The notes beneath the pieces were generated by a model that worked only from the letters and a program-made list of their open reading frames with translations, made no database searches and was not told the origin of the DNA. Position numbers and translations under genes: made by a program. DNA of 64,000 nucleotides from Prado023 sp963798745 (lineage in GTDB: Bacteria > Actinomycetota > Actinomycetes > S36-B12 > CAIYMF01): contig CAWCUF010000005.1 in the NCBI GenBank assembly GCA_963798745.1, positions 191,167 through 255,166 of the forward strand. Reading direction: 5' to 3'. Each line of letters starts with the position of its first letter. Position 1 is the stretch's first letter. Of the stretch, positions 1 to 7,808 are shown piece by piece.

Positions 1-934
1 GGATGCCATGGGCGCGCAGCGTGACCACGTGCCCGGCCTGGGTGCCGCGCCTGATCTCCACATCCTCCGGGCCGTCGAGGGTCTCCAGGTTCAGCACCGT
101 TCCCAACGCGGCGGCGGTCATCGGCAGCGTCACCGAGCAGTGCAGGTCATCGCCGCGACGCTGGAACACCGAGTGCGGGCGGGTGCTGACCTCGACGTAC
201 AGGTCGCCGGCCGGACCGCCGCCGGGGCCGACCTCGCCCTCGCCGGAGAGCTGGATGCGCGTGCCGTCGTCGATGCCGGCCGGGATCTTCACCTTCAGCG
301 TGCGCCGGGTACGCACCCGCCCGTCGGCGTTGCACTCCGGGCAGGGGTGCGAGATCACCGTGCCGTGCCCCTGGCACTGCGGGCAGGCCCGCGAGGTCAT
401 CACCTGGCCCAGGAACGAGCGCTGCACCGACTGGATCTCACCGCGCCCCCGGCACATCGAGCACTCGGTCGGCTGGTAGCCGGTGGCCGAGCCGGTGCCG
501 GTGCACGTGGGGCAGACCAGGGCGGTGTCGACCTGGATCTCCTTGACCACGCCGAACGCGGCCTCCGGCAGGTCGATGGCCACCTTGATCAGCGCGTCCT
601 GGCCTCGGCGCACCCGTGGCTTGGGCCCCCGGGTCTGCCCGCCGCCGCCGAAGAAGGCGTCCATGATGTCGCCGAACCCGAAGCCGGCCTGCCCGGGGCC
701 GAACGGACCGCCGCCGGGGCTGCGCGGATCAGCTCCCAGGTCGTACATCTGGCGCTTCTCCGGGTCGGAGAGCACCTCGTAGGCAGAGGTGACCTCCTTG
801 AAACGCTCCTGGGTGACGGGGTCGGGGTTCACGTCCGGGTGCAGCTCGCGTGCCAGTTTGCGGTAGGCGCGCCGGATGTCCTCAGCGTTCGCATCGCGGG
901 CCACACCGAGGGTGGCGTAGTAGTCGTTGGCCAC
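1..934 (-). CDS. dnaJ: Chaperone DnaJ, type I (C-terminus beyond window edge)
   Basis: Hsp40 co-chaperone that delivers unfolded clients to DnaK and stimulates its ATPase. About 311 codons are visible. The J domain is at the N-terminus with the HPD loop (residues about 32-34), followed by a Gly/Phe-rich linker and four CxxCxGxG-type zinc motifs (CPTCTGTG, CSMCRGRG, CPQCQGHG and a variant CPECNADG), then the start of the C-terminal substrate-binding domain; the rest lies before base 1. The start is a GTG at 932-934 (VANDYYATLG). It lies 7 nt downstream of the hrcA stop, so hrcA-dnaJ is one transcript under the CIRCE operator. Position beside hrcA fits the DnaJ2 copy of other actinobacteria. 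Confidence 0.96.
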   Translation of the reverse strand, partial: MANDYYATLGVARDANAEDIRRAYRKLARELHPDVNPDPVTQERFKEVTSAYEVLSDPEKRQMYDLGADPRSPGGGPFGPGQAGFGFGDIMDAFFGGGGQTRGPKPRVRRGQDALIKVAIDLPEAAFGVVKEIQVDTALVCPTCTGTGSATGYQPTECSMCRGRGEIQSVQRSFLGQVMTSRACPQCQGHGTVISHPCPECNADGRVRTRRTLKVKIPAGIDDGTRIQLSGEGEVGPGGGPAGDLYVEVSTRPHSVFQRRGDDLHCSVTLPMTAAALGTVLNLETLDGPEDVEIRRGTQAGHVVTLRAHGI

Positions 935-941
935 AGGGGTC

Positions 942-1955
942 CTATTCGTTGCGGAGCAGTTGTCCGAGGTACCGGGCGACTGCCCGGACCGACGCCATCG
1001 TGCTGGGGTAGTCCATATGCGTGGGGCCGACCACGCCGAGCCGGGCGACTGCGCCCCGGTCCGGGCCATAGCCGGTGCTGATCACCGAGGTGCTGCTCAT
1101 CCCCTCGATCGAGTTCTCGTGGCCGATGGTCACCGTGACCGCGTCGGCGCCGGTCTCGCCGAGCAGGCGCAGCAGCACCATCTGCTCCTCCAGTGCCTCG
1201 AGGACCGGTTGCAGGCCGGTGAACCCATCGACGTAGCGGGCGAGGTTGGCGGTGCCGCCCATCACGATCCGCTCCTCGTGGCGCTCCACCGCCGTCTGCA
1301 GCAGGACCGCCAGCACCACCGACACGCTCGGGCGGGCCTCACCCTCGAAGCGGCCCGGCAGCTCGGCGACCTGGTCGGCCACCGCGGTGAACGAACGCCC
1401 CGACACCATCTCGTTGAGCAGTTGGCGCAGCCGCGACAGGTCGTCCTCGGGCAGGGCAGCGGGCACCTCGACGACCCGCTGCTCGATCCGGCCGGTGTTG
1501 GCGATGAGCACGAGCAGCAGCCGGTGCTCGCTCAGGGGCACGAGCTCCACATGGCGCACCGACGAGCTCGTCAGCGACGGGTACTGGACCAGGGCCACCT
1601 GTCGGGTGATCTGGGCCAGCAGCCGCACGGAGCGGCCCATCACGTCGTCGAGGTCGACCGCCCCGGCCAGGAACCGCTCGATGGCCCGCCGCTCGGCGGG
1701 ACTCAGCGGCTTGACCTGGGACAACCGGTCCACGAACAGTCGGTAGCCCTTGTCGGTGGGGATCCGCCCCGCGCTGGTGTGCGGCTGGGCGATGAACCCC
1801 TCCTCCTCCAGCACGGCCATGTCGTTGCGGATGGTGGCCGGCGACACACCCAGGGAGTGCCGCTCGACGAGGTTCTTGGAGCCCACCGGCTCATGGGTTC
1901 GCACATAGTCCTCAACGACCGCGCGCAGCACGGAGAGCTTGCGTTCGTCGAGCAT
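942..1955 (-). CDS. hrcA: Heat-inducible transcription repressor HrcA
   Basis: Repressor of class I heat-shock genes that binds CIRCE operators with help from GroEL. The product is 337 aa, normal for the family. An N-terminal winged helix-turn-helix (residues about 1-75) includes SPATIRNDMAVLEEEGFI and the wing PHTSAGRIPTDKGYR; the remainder is the GAF-like/dimerisation part. I chose the ATG at 1953-1955 because the protein begins there with the family-typical LDERKLSVLRAVVEDY; a longer in-frame extension exists but runs through the operator. It is co-transcribed with dnaJ downstream and autoregulated through the CIRCE at 1985-2009. Confidence 0.97.
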   Translation of the reverse strand: MLDERKLSVLRAVVEDYVRTHEPVGSKNLVERHSLGVSPATIRNDMAVLEEEGFIAQPHTSAGRIPTDKGYRLFVDRLSQVKPLSPAERRAIERFLAGAVDLDDVMGRSVRLLAQITRQVALVQYPSLTSSSVRHVELVPLSEHRLLLVLIANTGRIEQRVVEVPAALPEDDLSRLRQLLNEMVSGRSFTAVADQVAELPGRFEGEARPSVSVVLAVLLQTAVERHEERIVMGGTANLARYVDGFTGLQPVLEALEEQMVLLRLLGETGADAVTVTIGHENSIEGMSSTSVISTGYGPDRGAVARLGVVGPTHMDYPSTMASVRAVARYLGQLLRNE

Positions 1956-1984
1956 CTGCGCCTCCTGCCGGTCGTGCTCGGGGC

Positions 1985-2009
1985 TGGCACTCCACCGAGG
2001 GGAGTGCCA
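1985..2009 (-). promoter_or_regulatory. CIRCE operator upstream of hrcA
   Basis: The sequence TGGCACTC-N9-GAGTGCCA is a perfect 8-bp inverted repeat with the 9-nt spacer of CIRCE (consensus TTAGCACTC-N9-GAGTGCTAA). It ends 30 nt upstream of the hrcA start, so HrcA probably represses its own hrcA-dnaJ operon. The outermost bases differ from the Gram-positive consensus, as is common in high-GC genomes. Confidence 0.93.
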
Positions 2010-2241
2010 TTCTACGCCGGGCAGCGCACGGCGCACCCGACCCGCGCCCCCGCCCCGCCTCCACCACCCCGCGCCCCGGGCCTGCGCGCCGGACCCGGAC
2101 GCCCCAGCCTGCCTGGCCGGACTCCTGCCTGCGTCATCGATCTGGCAGCTAGAGTGCCGGATCGATGACACAAGGGCGCTGGCCAGCCGCATCGGCGCCG
2201 TCACCGGGCGTCGGAGGCACGCGGCGCGCGACAATCTCGGA

Positions 2242-2565
2242 ATGCTGATCGTGCATGTTGACATCCACGTCGTCGCGGGCGAGGTGGCTGGCTTCCTGGC
2301 CGCCACGATCGAGAACTCCACCGCATCGCTGGCCGAACCCGGGGTGCTGCGCTTCGACGTCGTCTCGGACCTCGCCGACCCGACGCATGTGGTCCTGGTC
2401 GAGGTGTACCGCGACACGGCCGCCGCCGACGCGCACAAGCTCACCGAGCACTACGCCACGTGGCGCGACACGGTCGCCCCGATGATGGCCGTGCCCCGCT
2501 CCTCGACGAAGTTCGCGGCGGTGGCCCCCACCGAGGAGCACCGCTGGGACACCGCGGCGACGTGA
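2242..2565 (+). CDS. Putative quinol/antibiotic-biosynthesis monooxygenase (ABM domain)
   Basis: Small (107 aa) single-domain dimeric alpha-beta barrel protein of the ABM/LsrG/YgiN type. The pattern MLIVHVDIHVVAGEVAGF at the N-terminus, a central ENSTASLAEPGVLRFDV and an EVYRDTAAADAH-LTEHYATW segment are typical of the family. The ATG at 2242 is preferred because the family starts at this beta strand; the open frame extends further upstream without homology. Its stop overlaps the GTG start of the iron alcohol dehydrogenase (GTGA), so the two are translationally coupled. Such pairs occur in small-molecule (for example aromatic or aldehyde) catabolism, but the substrate cannot be read from the sequence. 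Confidence 0.85.
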   Translation: MLIVHVDIHVVAGEVAGFLAATIENSTASLAEPGVLRFDVVSDLADPTHVVLVEVYRDTAAADAHKLTEHYATWRDTVAPMMAVPRSSTKFAAVAPTEEHRWDTAAT

Positions 2566-3704
2566 GCACGGCCTTCGAGCTCGCCCTGCCGCCCCGGATC
2601 TCGTTCGGCTCCGGGGCCGTGGCCGACCTGCCGTCGATCGTCGCGGGCCTGGGCTCGCGCGTGCTGGTCGTGACCGGCTCGACGCCGGGCCGGGTCGCGC
2701 CGCTGATCCACGTGCTGCGCGCGGGCGCGCAGGAGCTGAGCGTGCTGCCGATCGGCGGCGAGCCCACGGTGTCCGACGCCCGCGCGGCCGTGGCTGCGGG
2801 CCGGGAGCTGGCGGCCGACGTGGTCGTCGCGGTCGGTGGCGGCAGCGTGATCGACCTGGCCAAGGCTGCGGCGATCCTGCTGACCAACGGCGACCCGATG
2901 GACCATCTCGAGGTCGTGGGTCGCGGGCAGCCGTTCACCAACCCCCCGCTGCCCATGATCGCCGTGCCCACGACCGCCGGGACGGGTGCGGAGGTGACGG
3001 CCAACGCGGTCCTGGCGGTGCCCGAGCACGGCGTCAAGGCCAGCCTGCGCCACCCGTCCATGATCCCGCGGCACGCCCTCGTGGATCCGGAGCTCACCCT
3101 GGACTGCCCGCCGGCGGTGACGGCGTCCGCGGGGATGGACGCCCTGACCCAGTGCGTCGAGCCCTACGTCTCGGTGCGCGCGAATGCGATGACCGACGCG
3201 TGGGCGCGGATGGGGATGATCGCGGCTGGGCGCAGCCTCGTGGCCGCGCACCGCAACGGCTACGACCTGGACGCCCGCACGGACATGGCGCTGTGCAGCC
3301 TGCTCGGCGGGCTGTCGCTGGCCAACGCCAAGCTGGGAGCGGTGCACGGTTTCGCCGGTGTGATCGGGGGCTTGACCTCCGCGCCGCACGGAGCGATCTG
3401 CGCGACGCTGCTGGGGCCGGTCTGTGCGGCCAACCTCGACCGAGCCGACCATCGCTTGACCCGCAGGTACGCGCAGGTCGCGGCCTGCCTGACCGGGTCC
3501 CCCGACGCGAGCGCCGAGGACGGCCTGCACTGGATCGAGCACACCTGCGGTGTCCTGGGAGTACCCACGCTGTCGACCTACGGCCTGGGCCCGGGCGATG
3601 CCGCCGAGGTCGTGGCCAAGGCGGCCCGGGCCAGCAGCATGGCCGGCAACCCGGTGACGCTGAGCCCACAGGAGCTCACCGAGGTCTATCTCGCGGCGCT
3701 GTAG
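2562..3704 (+). CDS. Iron-containing (group III) alcohol dehydrogenase / maleylacetate reductase-like
   Basis: A 380-aa NAD(P)-dependent dehydrogenase of the metal-dependent group III family. The nucleotide site VGGGSVIDLAKAAA lies near residue 88-101 and is followed by PTTAGTGAEVT. Metal-ligand regions are GMDALTQCVEPY, the HGFAGVIGG histidine and the APHGAICATLL histidine. In FucO-like enzymes the first motif is DALTH; here the histidine is glutamine, a variant also found in a subfamily close to maleylacetate reductases. The GTG start overlaps the stop of the upstream monooxygenase. The true substrate is unknown; the pairing suggests a common catabolic step. Confidence 0.9.
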   Translation: MSTAFELALPPRISFGSGAVADLPSIVAGLGSRVLVVTGSTPGRVAPLIHVLRAGAQELSVLPIGGEPTVSDARAAVAAGRELAADVVVAVGGGSVIDLAKAAAILLTNGDPMDHLEVVGRGQPFTNPPLPMIAVPTTAGTGAEVTANAVLAVPEHGVKASLRHPSMIPRHALVDPELTLDCPPAVTASAGMDALTQCVEPYVSVRANAMTDAWARMGMIAAGRSLVAAHRNGYDLDARTDMALCSLLGGLSLANAKLGAVHGFAGVIGGLTSAPHGAICATLLGPVCAANLDRADHRLTRRYAQVAACLTGSPDASAEDGLHWIEHTCGVLGVPTLSTYGLGPGDAAEVVAKAARASSMAGNPVTLSPQELTEVYLAAL

Positions 3705-3715
3705 CGGGCTGGACC

Positions 3716-3770
3716 TGCGTTGGTGTGCACGGAATCGACCAGCTCGTTGTCGATTGCGTGCACACCAACG
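3716..3770. repeat. 55-bp palindromic intergenic element, copy A
   Basis: The arms GTGCACGGAATCGACC and GTCGATTGCGTGCAC pair almost fully, and flanking GTTGGT/ACCAAC extends the stem. A second copy of the same length and about 80 percent identity lies at 48845-48899. Copy A sits between the alcohol dehydrogenase stop and the DUF3097 start. Confidence 0.85.
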
Positions 3771-3798
3771 GGCCAGGCGCGCCGGTAGGGTCGCGAGC

Positions 3799-4641
3799 GT
3801 GCTTGATCGTTATGGCTCCGATGTGCTGGCCGCTGGGCGGCATCCGCGTACGCCGCGCCTCGCAGAGGTGCTCGGGGAGCGCGACCTGGTGGTGGAGTGC
3901 GCCTCGTCGGGGTTCTGTGGGGCGATCCTCGGCTGGGAGAAGACCACGGTCGGCTGGTCGGTGCTCCTCGAGGACCGACATGGCGCGCGCCGGCTGTTCC
4001 CTGCCGAAGCGGCCGCCTTCCTGCTCGAGGGCCGGCCCGTCACCCTGACCCGCCCGCGCGGCACTGGGGCCCCTTCGGCCCCGACCCGCACTGCTTCCGG
4101 CTCTGTGGCGGCGCCGCGCGCGACCGCCCGGGTCGCCCGGGCCTCGCGGATCTGGGTGGAGGGCAGCCACGATGCCGAACTGGTCGAGAAGGTCTGGGGT
4201 GCCGACCTGCGCGAGGTCGGCGTGGTGGTCGAGCCGCTCGGCGGGATCGACGACCTCGTCGAGGCGGTGGCCCGCTTCGAGCCCGGCCCGCAGCGCCGGT
4301 TGGTGGTGATCGTCGACCACCTCGTCCCGAGGTCCAAGGAGTCGCGGATCGCTGCTGCGGTGACCGATCGGTGGCCGGCGCACGTGCATGTGCTGGGCCA
4401 TCCCTACGTCGATGTCTGGGCGGCTGTGCGCCCCCGGGCCGTGGGGATCCAGGCGTGGCCCACGATCCCGCGCGGCCAGCCGTGGAAGGCAGGCATCTGC
4501 GCCGCGCTGGGTTGGCCCCCGGACGAGGCGGCGGCCTGGCGACAGATCCTCAGGTCGGTGCGCAGCTACGCCGACCTCGACCCTGCGCTGCTCGCGCGCG
4601 TGGAGGAGGCCATCGACCTGGTCACCGAGGGGTCACAGTGA
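3799..4641 (+). CDS. DUF3097 family protein
   Basis: Conserved actinobacterial protein of 280 aa whose function I do not know. The N-terminal part (VLDRYGSDVLAAGRHPRTPR, then VECASSGFCGAILGWEKT) and the C-terminal part with VIVDHLVPRSKESRIA, HVLGHPYVDVWAAVRP and PRGQPWKAGICAALGW match the DUF3097 family as I remember it. The C-terminal half looks like a Toprim-like or nuclease-like fold (acidic DHL and an HPYVD motif), which is inference only. The GTG at 3799 begins the family-typical VLDRYGSDV; no strong ribosome binding site is visible. The 55-bp palindrome lies just upstream. Confidence 0.8.
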   Translation: MLDRYGSDVLAAGRHPRTPRLAEVLGERDLVVECASSGFCGAILGWEKTTVGWSVLLEDRHGARRLFPAEAAAFLLEGRPVTLTRPRGTGAPSAPTRTASGSVAAPRATARVARASRIWVEGSHDAELVEKVWGADLREVGVVVEPLGGIDDLVEAVARFEPGPQRRLVVIVDHLVPRSKESRIAAAVTDRWPAHVHVLGHPYVDVWAAVRPRAVGIQAWPTIPRGQPWKAGICAALGWPPDEAAAWRQILRSVRSYADLDPALLARVEEAIDLVTEGSQ

Positions 4642-4766
4642 CCGGCCGCGCTGCGCTGGCCCGGGGTCCTGGCCGCGCAGCACCGCGCGCCGATGGCTGC
4701 CGCCTGGGCCCGCGGAACCACCGGCAGCGATAGCCTGCCAGCACACCCCCTCGAAGGAGCCACGTC

Positions 4767-5078
4767 ATGGCCGACGAGCAGGCTGCCCGTCCGGAGTCCC
4801 TGGATGCATCCGCCCCACCGGAGTCGCTGCCGCGCGGGCTGGCCACCACATCCTTGGTGCTGAGCATCGTGGGCCTGGTGCTGCTGCTGTGGATCGGGGC
4901 GTGGTCGCCCAGTGTCGTGGCCTTCGTCCTCGGGCTGGTCGCGCTGCGGCGGGCCAGGGCCGGTCGGGCGGGTGGACGCAAGCGCGCGATCGCGGGGATC
5001 CTGATCGGAGGGACCGGCATCGCGCACATCGTCTTCACCCTCCTCGTGGTCGCCCCGCTCAGCCCCGCGGCGTCCTAG
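4767..5078 (+). CDS. Small DUF4190-like membrane protein
   Basis: A 103-aa protein with a polar, acidic N-terminus (about 25 aa), a first membrane segment (TTSLVLSIVGLVLLLWIGAW), a second starting at VVAFVLGLVALRRARAG, and a third (IAGILIGGTGIAHIVFTLLVV). This short-TM, Gly/Arg loop, TM layout is the DUF4190 pattern. An AAGGAG ribosome binding site lies 8 nt before the ATG. No function is known. A second protein of the same general type follows. Confidence 0.75.
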   Translation: MADEQAARPESLDASAPPESLPRGLATTSLVLSIVGLVLLLWIGAWSPSVVAFVLGLVALRRARAGRAGGRKRAIAGILIGGTGIAHIVFTLLVVAPLSPAAS

Positions 5079-5180
5079 CCTTCGCCGCGCTGGACACCCT
5101 GCGCAGCCCGGACCCCACCACGCCGACCGGCACGGCACCTGCCGATACCCTTCGGGTGAACAGCCGCCGGAAGGAGCCCC

Positions 5181-5750
5181 ATGACCCCGCCGCCCCCAGT
5201 CGACCCCGATGACGAGCCGCTGGGCGGATCGCTGAGCCCCAGGCAGCCGCAGGAATCGAGCGAGCCCGCGGACCAACTACCCCCGCCGCCGGCCTTCCCT
5301 CCCCCACCGCCGCCCTCGGCCGGCTACACCGCACCGCCTGGTGGCAACTTCCCGTCCTCGGCTGTCCCGGAGGCGTTCCCGACACCCCCGCCGCCCTCGA
5401 GCTACCCGCCGCCGCCGCCCAGTGGGTTCGACGCCGCGCGCAGCTACCCGCCGGCCTTCCCGCCGGGCGCCGGATACGGCGGTGCGGCGCTGCGCCCGCA
5501 TCGGGGGACGACCGTGCTCGTCCTGGGCATCCTGGGCCTGGCCGTCTGCTCCCCGCTGGCCTTCGTGGCCTTCTTCATGGGCCGCAGCGATCTGGCCGCC
5601 ATCGATGCGGGGACGATGGATCCGGCCGGCCGGGGCACGACCAACATCGGCCGGATACTGGGCCTGATCGGGATCGTGATCCTGGTGGTCGCCCTCGTCC
5701 TCGTCGTCGGGCTGGGCATCGCGGGGGCCGGTGCCTACCCCGGCGGCTGA
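5181..5750 (+). CDS. Proline-rich DUF4190 membrane protein
   Basis: A 189-aa protein. Residues about 1-105 are low-complexity and proline-rich (runs of PPPP with Tyr/Gly), as in many actinobacterial cytoplasmic tails; residues about 108-130 and 155-180 form two membrane helices flanking FFMGRSDLAAIDAGTMDP, the typical DUF4190 connector. AAGGAG precedes the ATG by 6 nt. It probably exposes its proline-rich tail to the cytoplasm, perhaps as a docking segment, but this is inference. It ends at a bidirectional terminator shared with hemW. Confidence 0.75.
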   Translation: MTPPPPVDPDDEPLGGSLSPRQPQESSEPADQLPPPPAFPPPPPPSAGYTAPPGGNFPSSAVPEAFPTPPPPSSYPPPPPSGFDAARSYPPAFPPGAGYGGAALRPHRGTTVLVLGILGLAVCSPLAFVAFFMGRSDLAAIDAGTMDPAGRGTTNIGRILGLIGIVILVVALVLVVGLGIAGAGAYPGG

Positions 5751-5765
5751 TCGACGATTCCGGCA

Positions 5766-5784
5766 CGCGGGCCTGGGGCCCGCG
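5766..5784. terminator. Hairpin between convergent DUF4190 gene and hemW
   Basis: CGCGGGCC-TGG-GGCCCGCG is a perfect 8-bp stem with a 3-nt loop lying between two gene ends that face each other; no T-run follows, as is usual in high-GC actinobacteria. Confidence 0.65.
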
Positions 5785-5786
5785 CC

Positions 5787-6998
5787 CTAGGGGACCAGTC
5801 TGCGGACCACCGCATCGGCCAACAGCCGACCCCGACGTGTGAGCACGAGCCGGTCGGGGTGCGCCACGACCAACCCATCACCGACCAGCCTGGGCACCTC
5901 AGCGCGCCCGGGTGCGCTCAGGACGGCCAACGGCAGCCCCTCGGCCAGACGCGCCCGGAGCAGGACGTCCTCCATGCTCCGGGTCGCCGGGTCCAGCACC
6001 TCGCGTCCCACAGCCGGCGATTGCCCGGCACGCAACCGGGTCACGTAGGCCGCCGGGTGCTTTCCGTTCCACCAGCGGGTGCCGGCCACGTGGCTGTGCG
6101 CACCGGGTCCGATCCCCCACCAGTCCGCCCCGCGCCAATAGGCCAGGTTGTGCCGGCACTCCTGGCCCGGGACCGCCCAGTTCGACAGCTCGTACCAGGG
6201 CAGGCCCGCGCGGGCGAACGCCTCGTCCGCGACCTCGTACATGTCGGCCATCAGGTCGTCGTCGGGCGCTGTGATGTCGCCACGCCGGACCGCCGCCGCC
6301 AGCCGGGTGCCGGGTTCGACGATCAGGGCGTAGGCCGAGACGTGCCCTACCCCCGCGGTCAGGGCAGCGGCCACCGTCTGCTCCCAATCGGCCAGGGATT
6401 CCCCCGGAGTTCCGTAGATCAGGTCCAGGGAGACCTGCTCGAAACCGGCCGCCCGCGCGTCGCGGACCGCCCGCAGCGCCGCGCCCGGCGTGTGGGTACG
6501 GTCCAGCACCGCCAGCACGTGCGCCACTGCGCTCTGCATGCCGAAGGAGATCCGGGTGAAGCCGACCGCACGCAGCCGCGCCAGCATGGCCGGATCGACC
6601 GAGTCCGGGTTGGCCTCGAGGGTGATCTCGGCGTCGGATGCCAGGCCGAACTCGGCATCGATCCGGCGCAGCAGGCCGCCGAGCGCGTCCGGGGCGAGCA
6701 GGGTGGGCGTCCCACCGCCGACGAACACGGTGCGCACCGGCACGTCGCGGGCACCCAGCACCGCACGCGCGAAGCCGAGCTCGGTGCCCAGGTGGTCGGC
6801 GAAGGTCGCCCGGTCCACGCCCTGCGCGCCGGCCAGCTCGGGGGCGGTATAGGTGTTGAAATCGCAGTACCCGCAGCGCGTGGAGCAGAACGGGACATGC
6901 AGGTAGATGCCGAACTCCGCCTCGCCCCAGGCCGTCGCGGACCCCTGGGGCAGCGAGCCATCCGCGGGCGGGGTCTGACCGGTCGGCTGCGCGGGCAT
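5787..6998 (-). CDS. hemW: Radical SAM heme chaperone HemW
   Basis: HemN-like radical SAM protein that carries and inserts heme rather than oxidising coproporphyrinogen. The 403-aa product has the cluster motif CSTRCGYCDF (CxxxCxxC) near residue 37, the glycine-rich VFVGGGTPTLL, the EITLEANPDSVD strand, and the C-terminal HemN_C domain (WWGIGPGAHSHV and RSMEDVLLRARLAEGLPL). The cysteine spacing without a downstream fourth cysteine fits HemW. The ATG at 6996-6998 has AGGAGA about 9 nt upstream. A divergent lipoprotein gene starts 59 bp away. Confidence 0.93.
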   Translation of the reverse strand: MPAQPTGQTPPADGSLPQGSATAWGEAEFGIYLHVPFCSTRCGYCDFNTYTAPELAGAQGVDRATFADHLGTELGFARAVLGARDVPVRTVFVGGGTPTLLAPDALGGLLRRIDAEFGLASDAEITLEANPDSVDPAMLARLRAVGFTRISFGMQSAVAHVLAVLDRTHTPGAALRAVRDARAAGFEQVSLDLIYGTPGESLADWEQTVAAALTAGVGHVSAYALIVEPGTRLAAAVRRGDITAPDDDLMADMYEVADEAFARAGLPWYELSNWAVPGQECRHNLAYWRGADWWGIGPGAHSHVAGTRWWNGKHPAAYVTRLRAGQSPAVGREVLDPATRSMEDVLLRARLAEGLPLAVLSAPGRAEVPRLVGDGLVVAHPDRLVLTRRGRLLADAVVRRLVP

Positions 6999-7057
6999 GT
7001 GCGCATTCTCCTGCCTCGGTGACGGCGCCGGTGACCAGCGCGGGTTAGCGTTGCGCC

Positions 7058-7690
7058 ATGGCAGGATCGGGGCGACGCACTGCGGCGCTGGCGCTGGGCC
7101 TGGCCGGCGTCGGCCTGGCGGTGTCGGGCTGCGCGGGCACCCCACAGGCCGTTCCGACCATCGGCTCCCCGGTTCCGACCCCCACGCCCAGTGCCACGGT
7201 GGACGACCGCTCCACGCAACTGGCCCGGCAGTGGGAGCTGACCGGAGCCGCCCTGCCGCCCGACTGGCCGGACGTCCCACTGCCCCGGGGCACCCGGGTG
7301 GTGACCGCCTACGCGATCGGCGCCGAGCCGCGCCGCACGTGGACTGCGACGTTCGCCGCCGACAGCGGTACGGCCCTGGACATCGCCGAGCCGGTGGTGG
7401 CCGAGCTGCGCGAGCGGGGCTACGTGCCGATCGCCGAGTACGTCGGCGATGCCGCCACAAACACGGGGCTCTACAGCTTCGCCGCGGATACGTTCGCGCT
7501 GTACGTGGTGCTCGGCGAGGACGACGGGCAGCCCAACGTCGTGATCACCGTGCGTGGCACGACCGACCCGAACGCCGGCCTGCCGGATGCCGCCGCGACC
7601 GGGCCGCTGGACACCACTTCACCGAGCCCGAGCGGCCCCACCCCCACCACCGCACGCGGCAACCCGAGCGCACCAGCGCCGAGCAGCTGA
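7058..7690 (+). CDS. Putative secreted lipoprotein
   Basis: A 210-aa protein with an arginine-containing n-region, a hydrophobic core and the lipobox VSGC near residue 25, so it should be lipidated and held on the outer face of the membrane. A Thr/Pro-rich stretch follows the cysteine and a Ser/Thr/Pro-rich tail ends the protein; the middle (about residues 60-175) is a small alpha-beta domain that I do not recognise. It is transcribed away from hemW and converges on the first acyl-CoA ligase gene. Confidence 0.75.
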   Translation: MAGSGRRTAALALGLAGVGLAVSGCAGTPQAVPTIGSPVPTPTPSATVDDRSTQLARQWELTGAALPPDWPDVPLPRGTRVVTAYAIGAEPRRTWTATFAADSGTALDIAEPVVAELRERGYVPIAEYVGDAATNTGLYSFAADTFALYVVLGEDDGQPNVVITVRGTTDPNAGLPDAAATGPLDTTSPSPSGPTPTTARGNPSAPAPSS

Positions 7691-7737
7691 CCGCCAGGCC
7701 GCGCGCTGAGTTCCTCCACACCAACACCGCGCGCGCA

Positions 7738-7790
7738 GCGGTTCCTCCTGACCAACGACGATCCGATGACCGCCGGCGAGGAGGAACCGC
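7738..7790. terminator. Long-loop inverted repeat between convergent genes
   Basis: Perfect 12-bp arms GCGGTTCCTCCT (7738-7749) and AGGAGGAACCGC (7779-7790) enclose 29 nt. It lies between the lipoprotein stop and the acyl-CoA ligase stop and could serve as a bidirectional terminator; the long loop is less typical. Confidence 0.5.
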
Positions 7791-7808
7791 CGCGAGGAGC
7801 CCGCAGGA

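Noticed and set aside
942..2444. 500-aa version of HrcA with an upstream start
   Set aside because: The extra 163 residues are the antisense of the monooxygenase gene and run through the CIRCE operator.
3152..4048. Plus-strand frame spanning the end of the alcohol dehydrogenase and the 55-bp palindrome
   Set aside because: Overlaps two well-supported genes in another frame and carries no recognisable motif.
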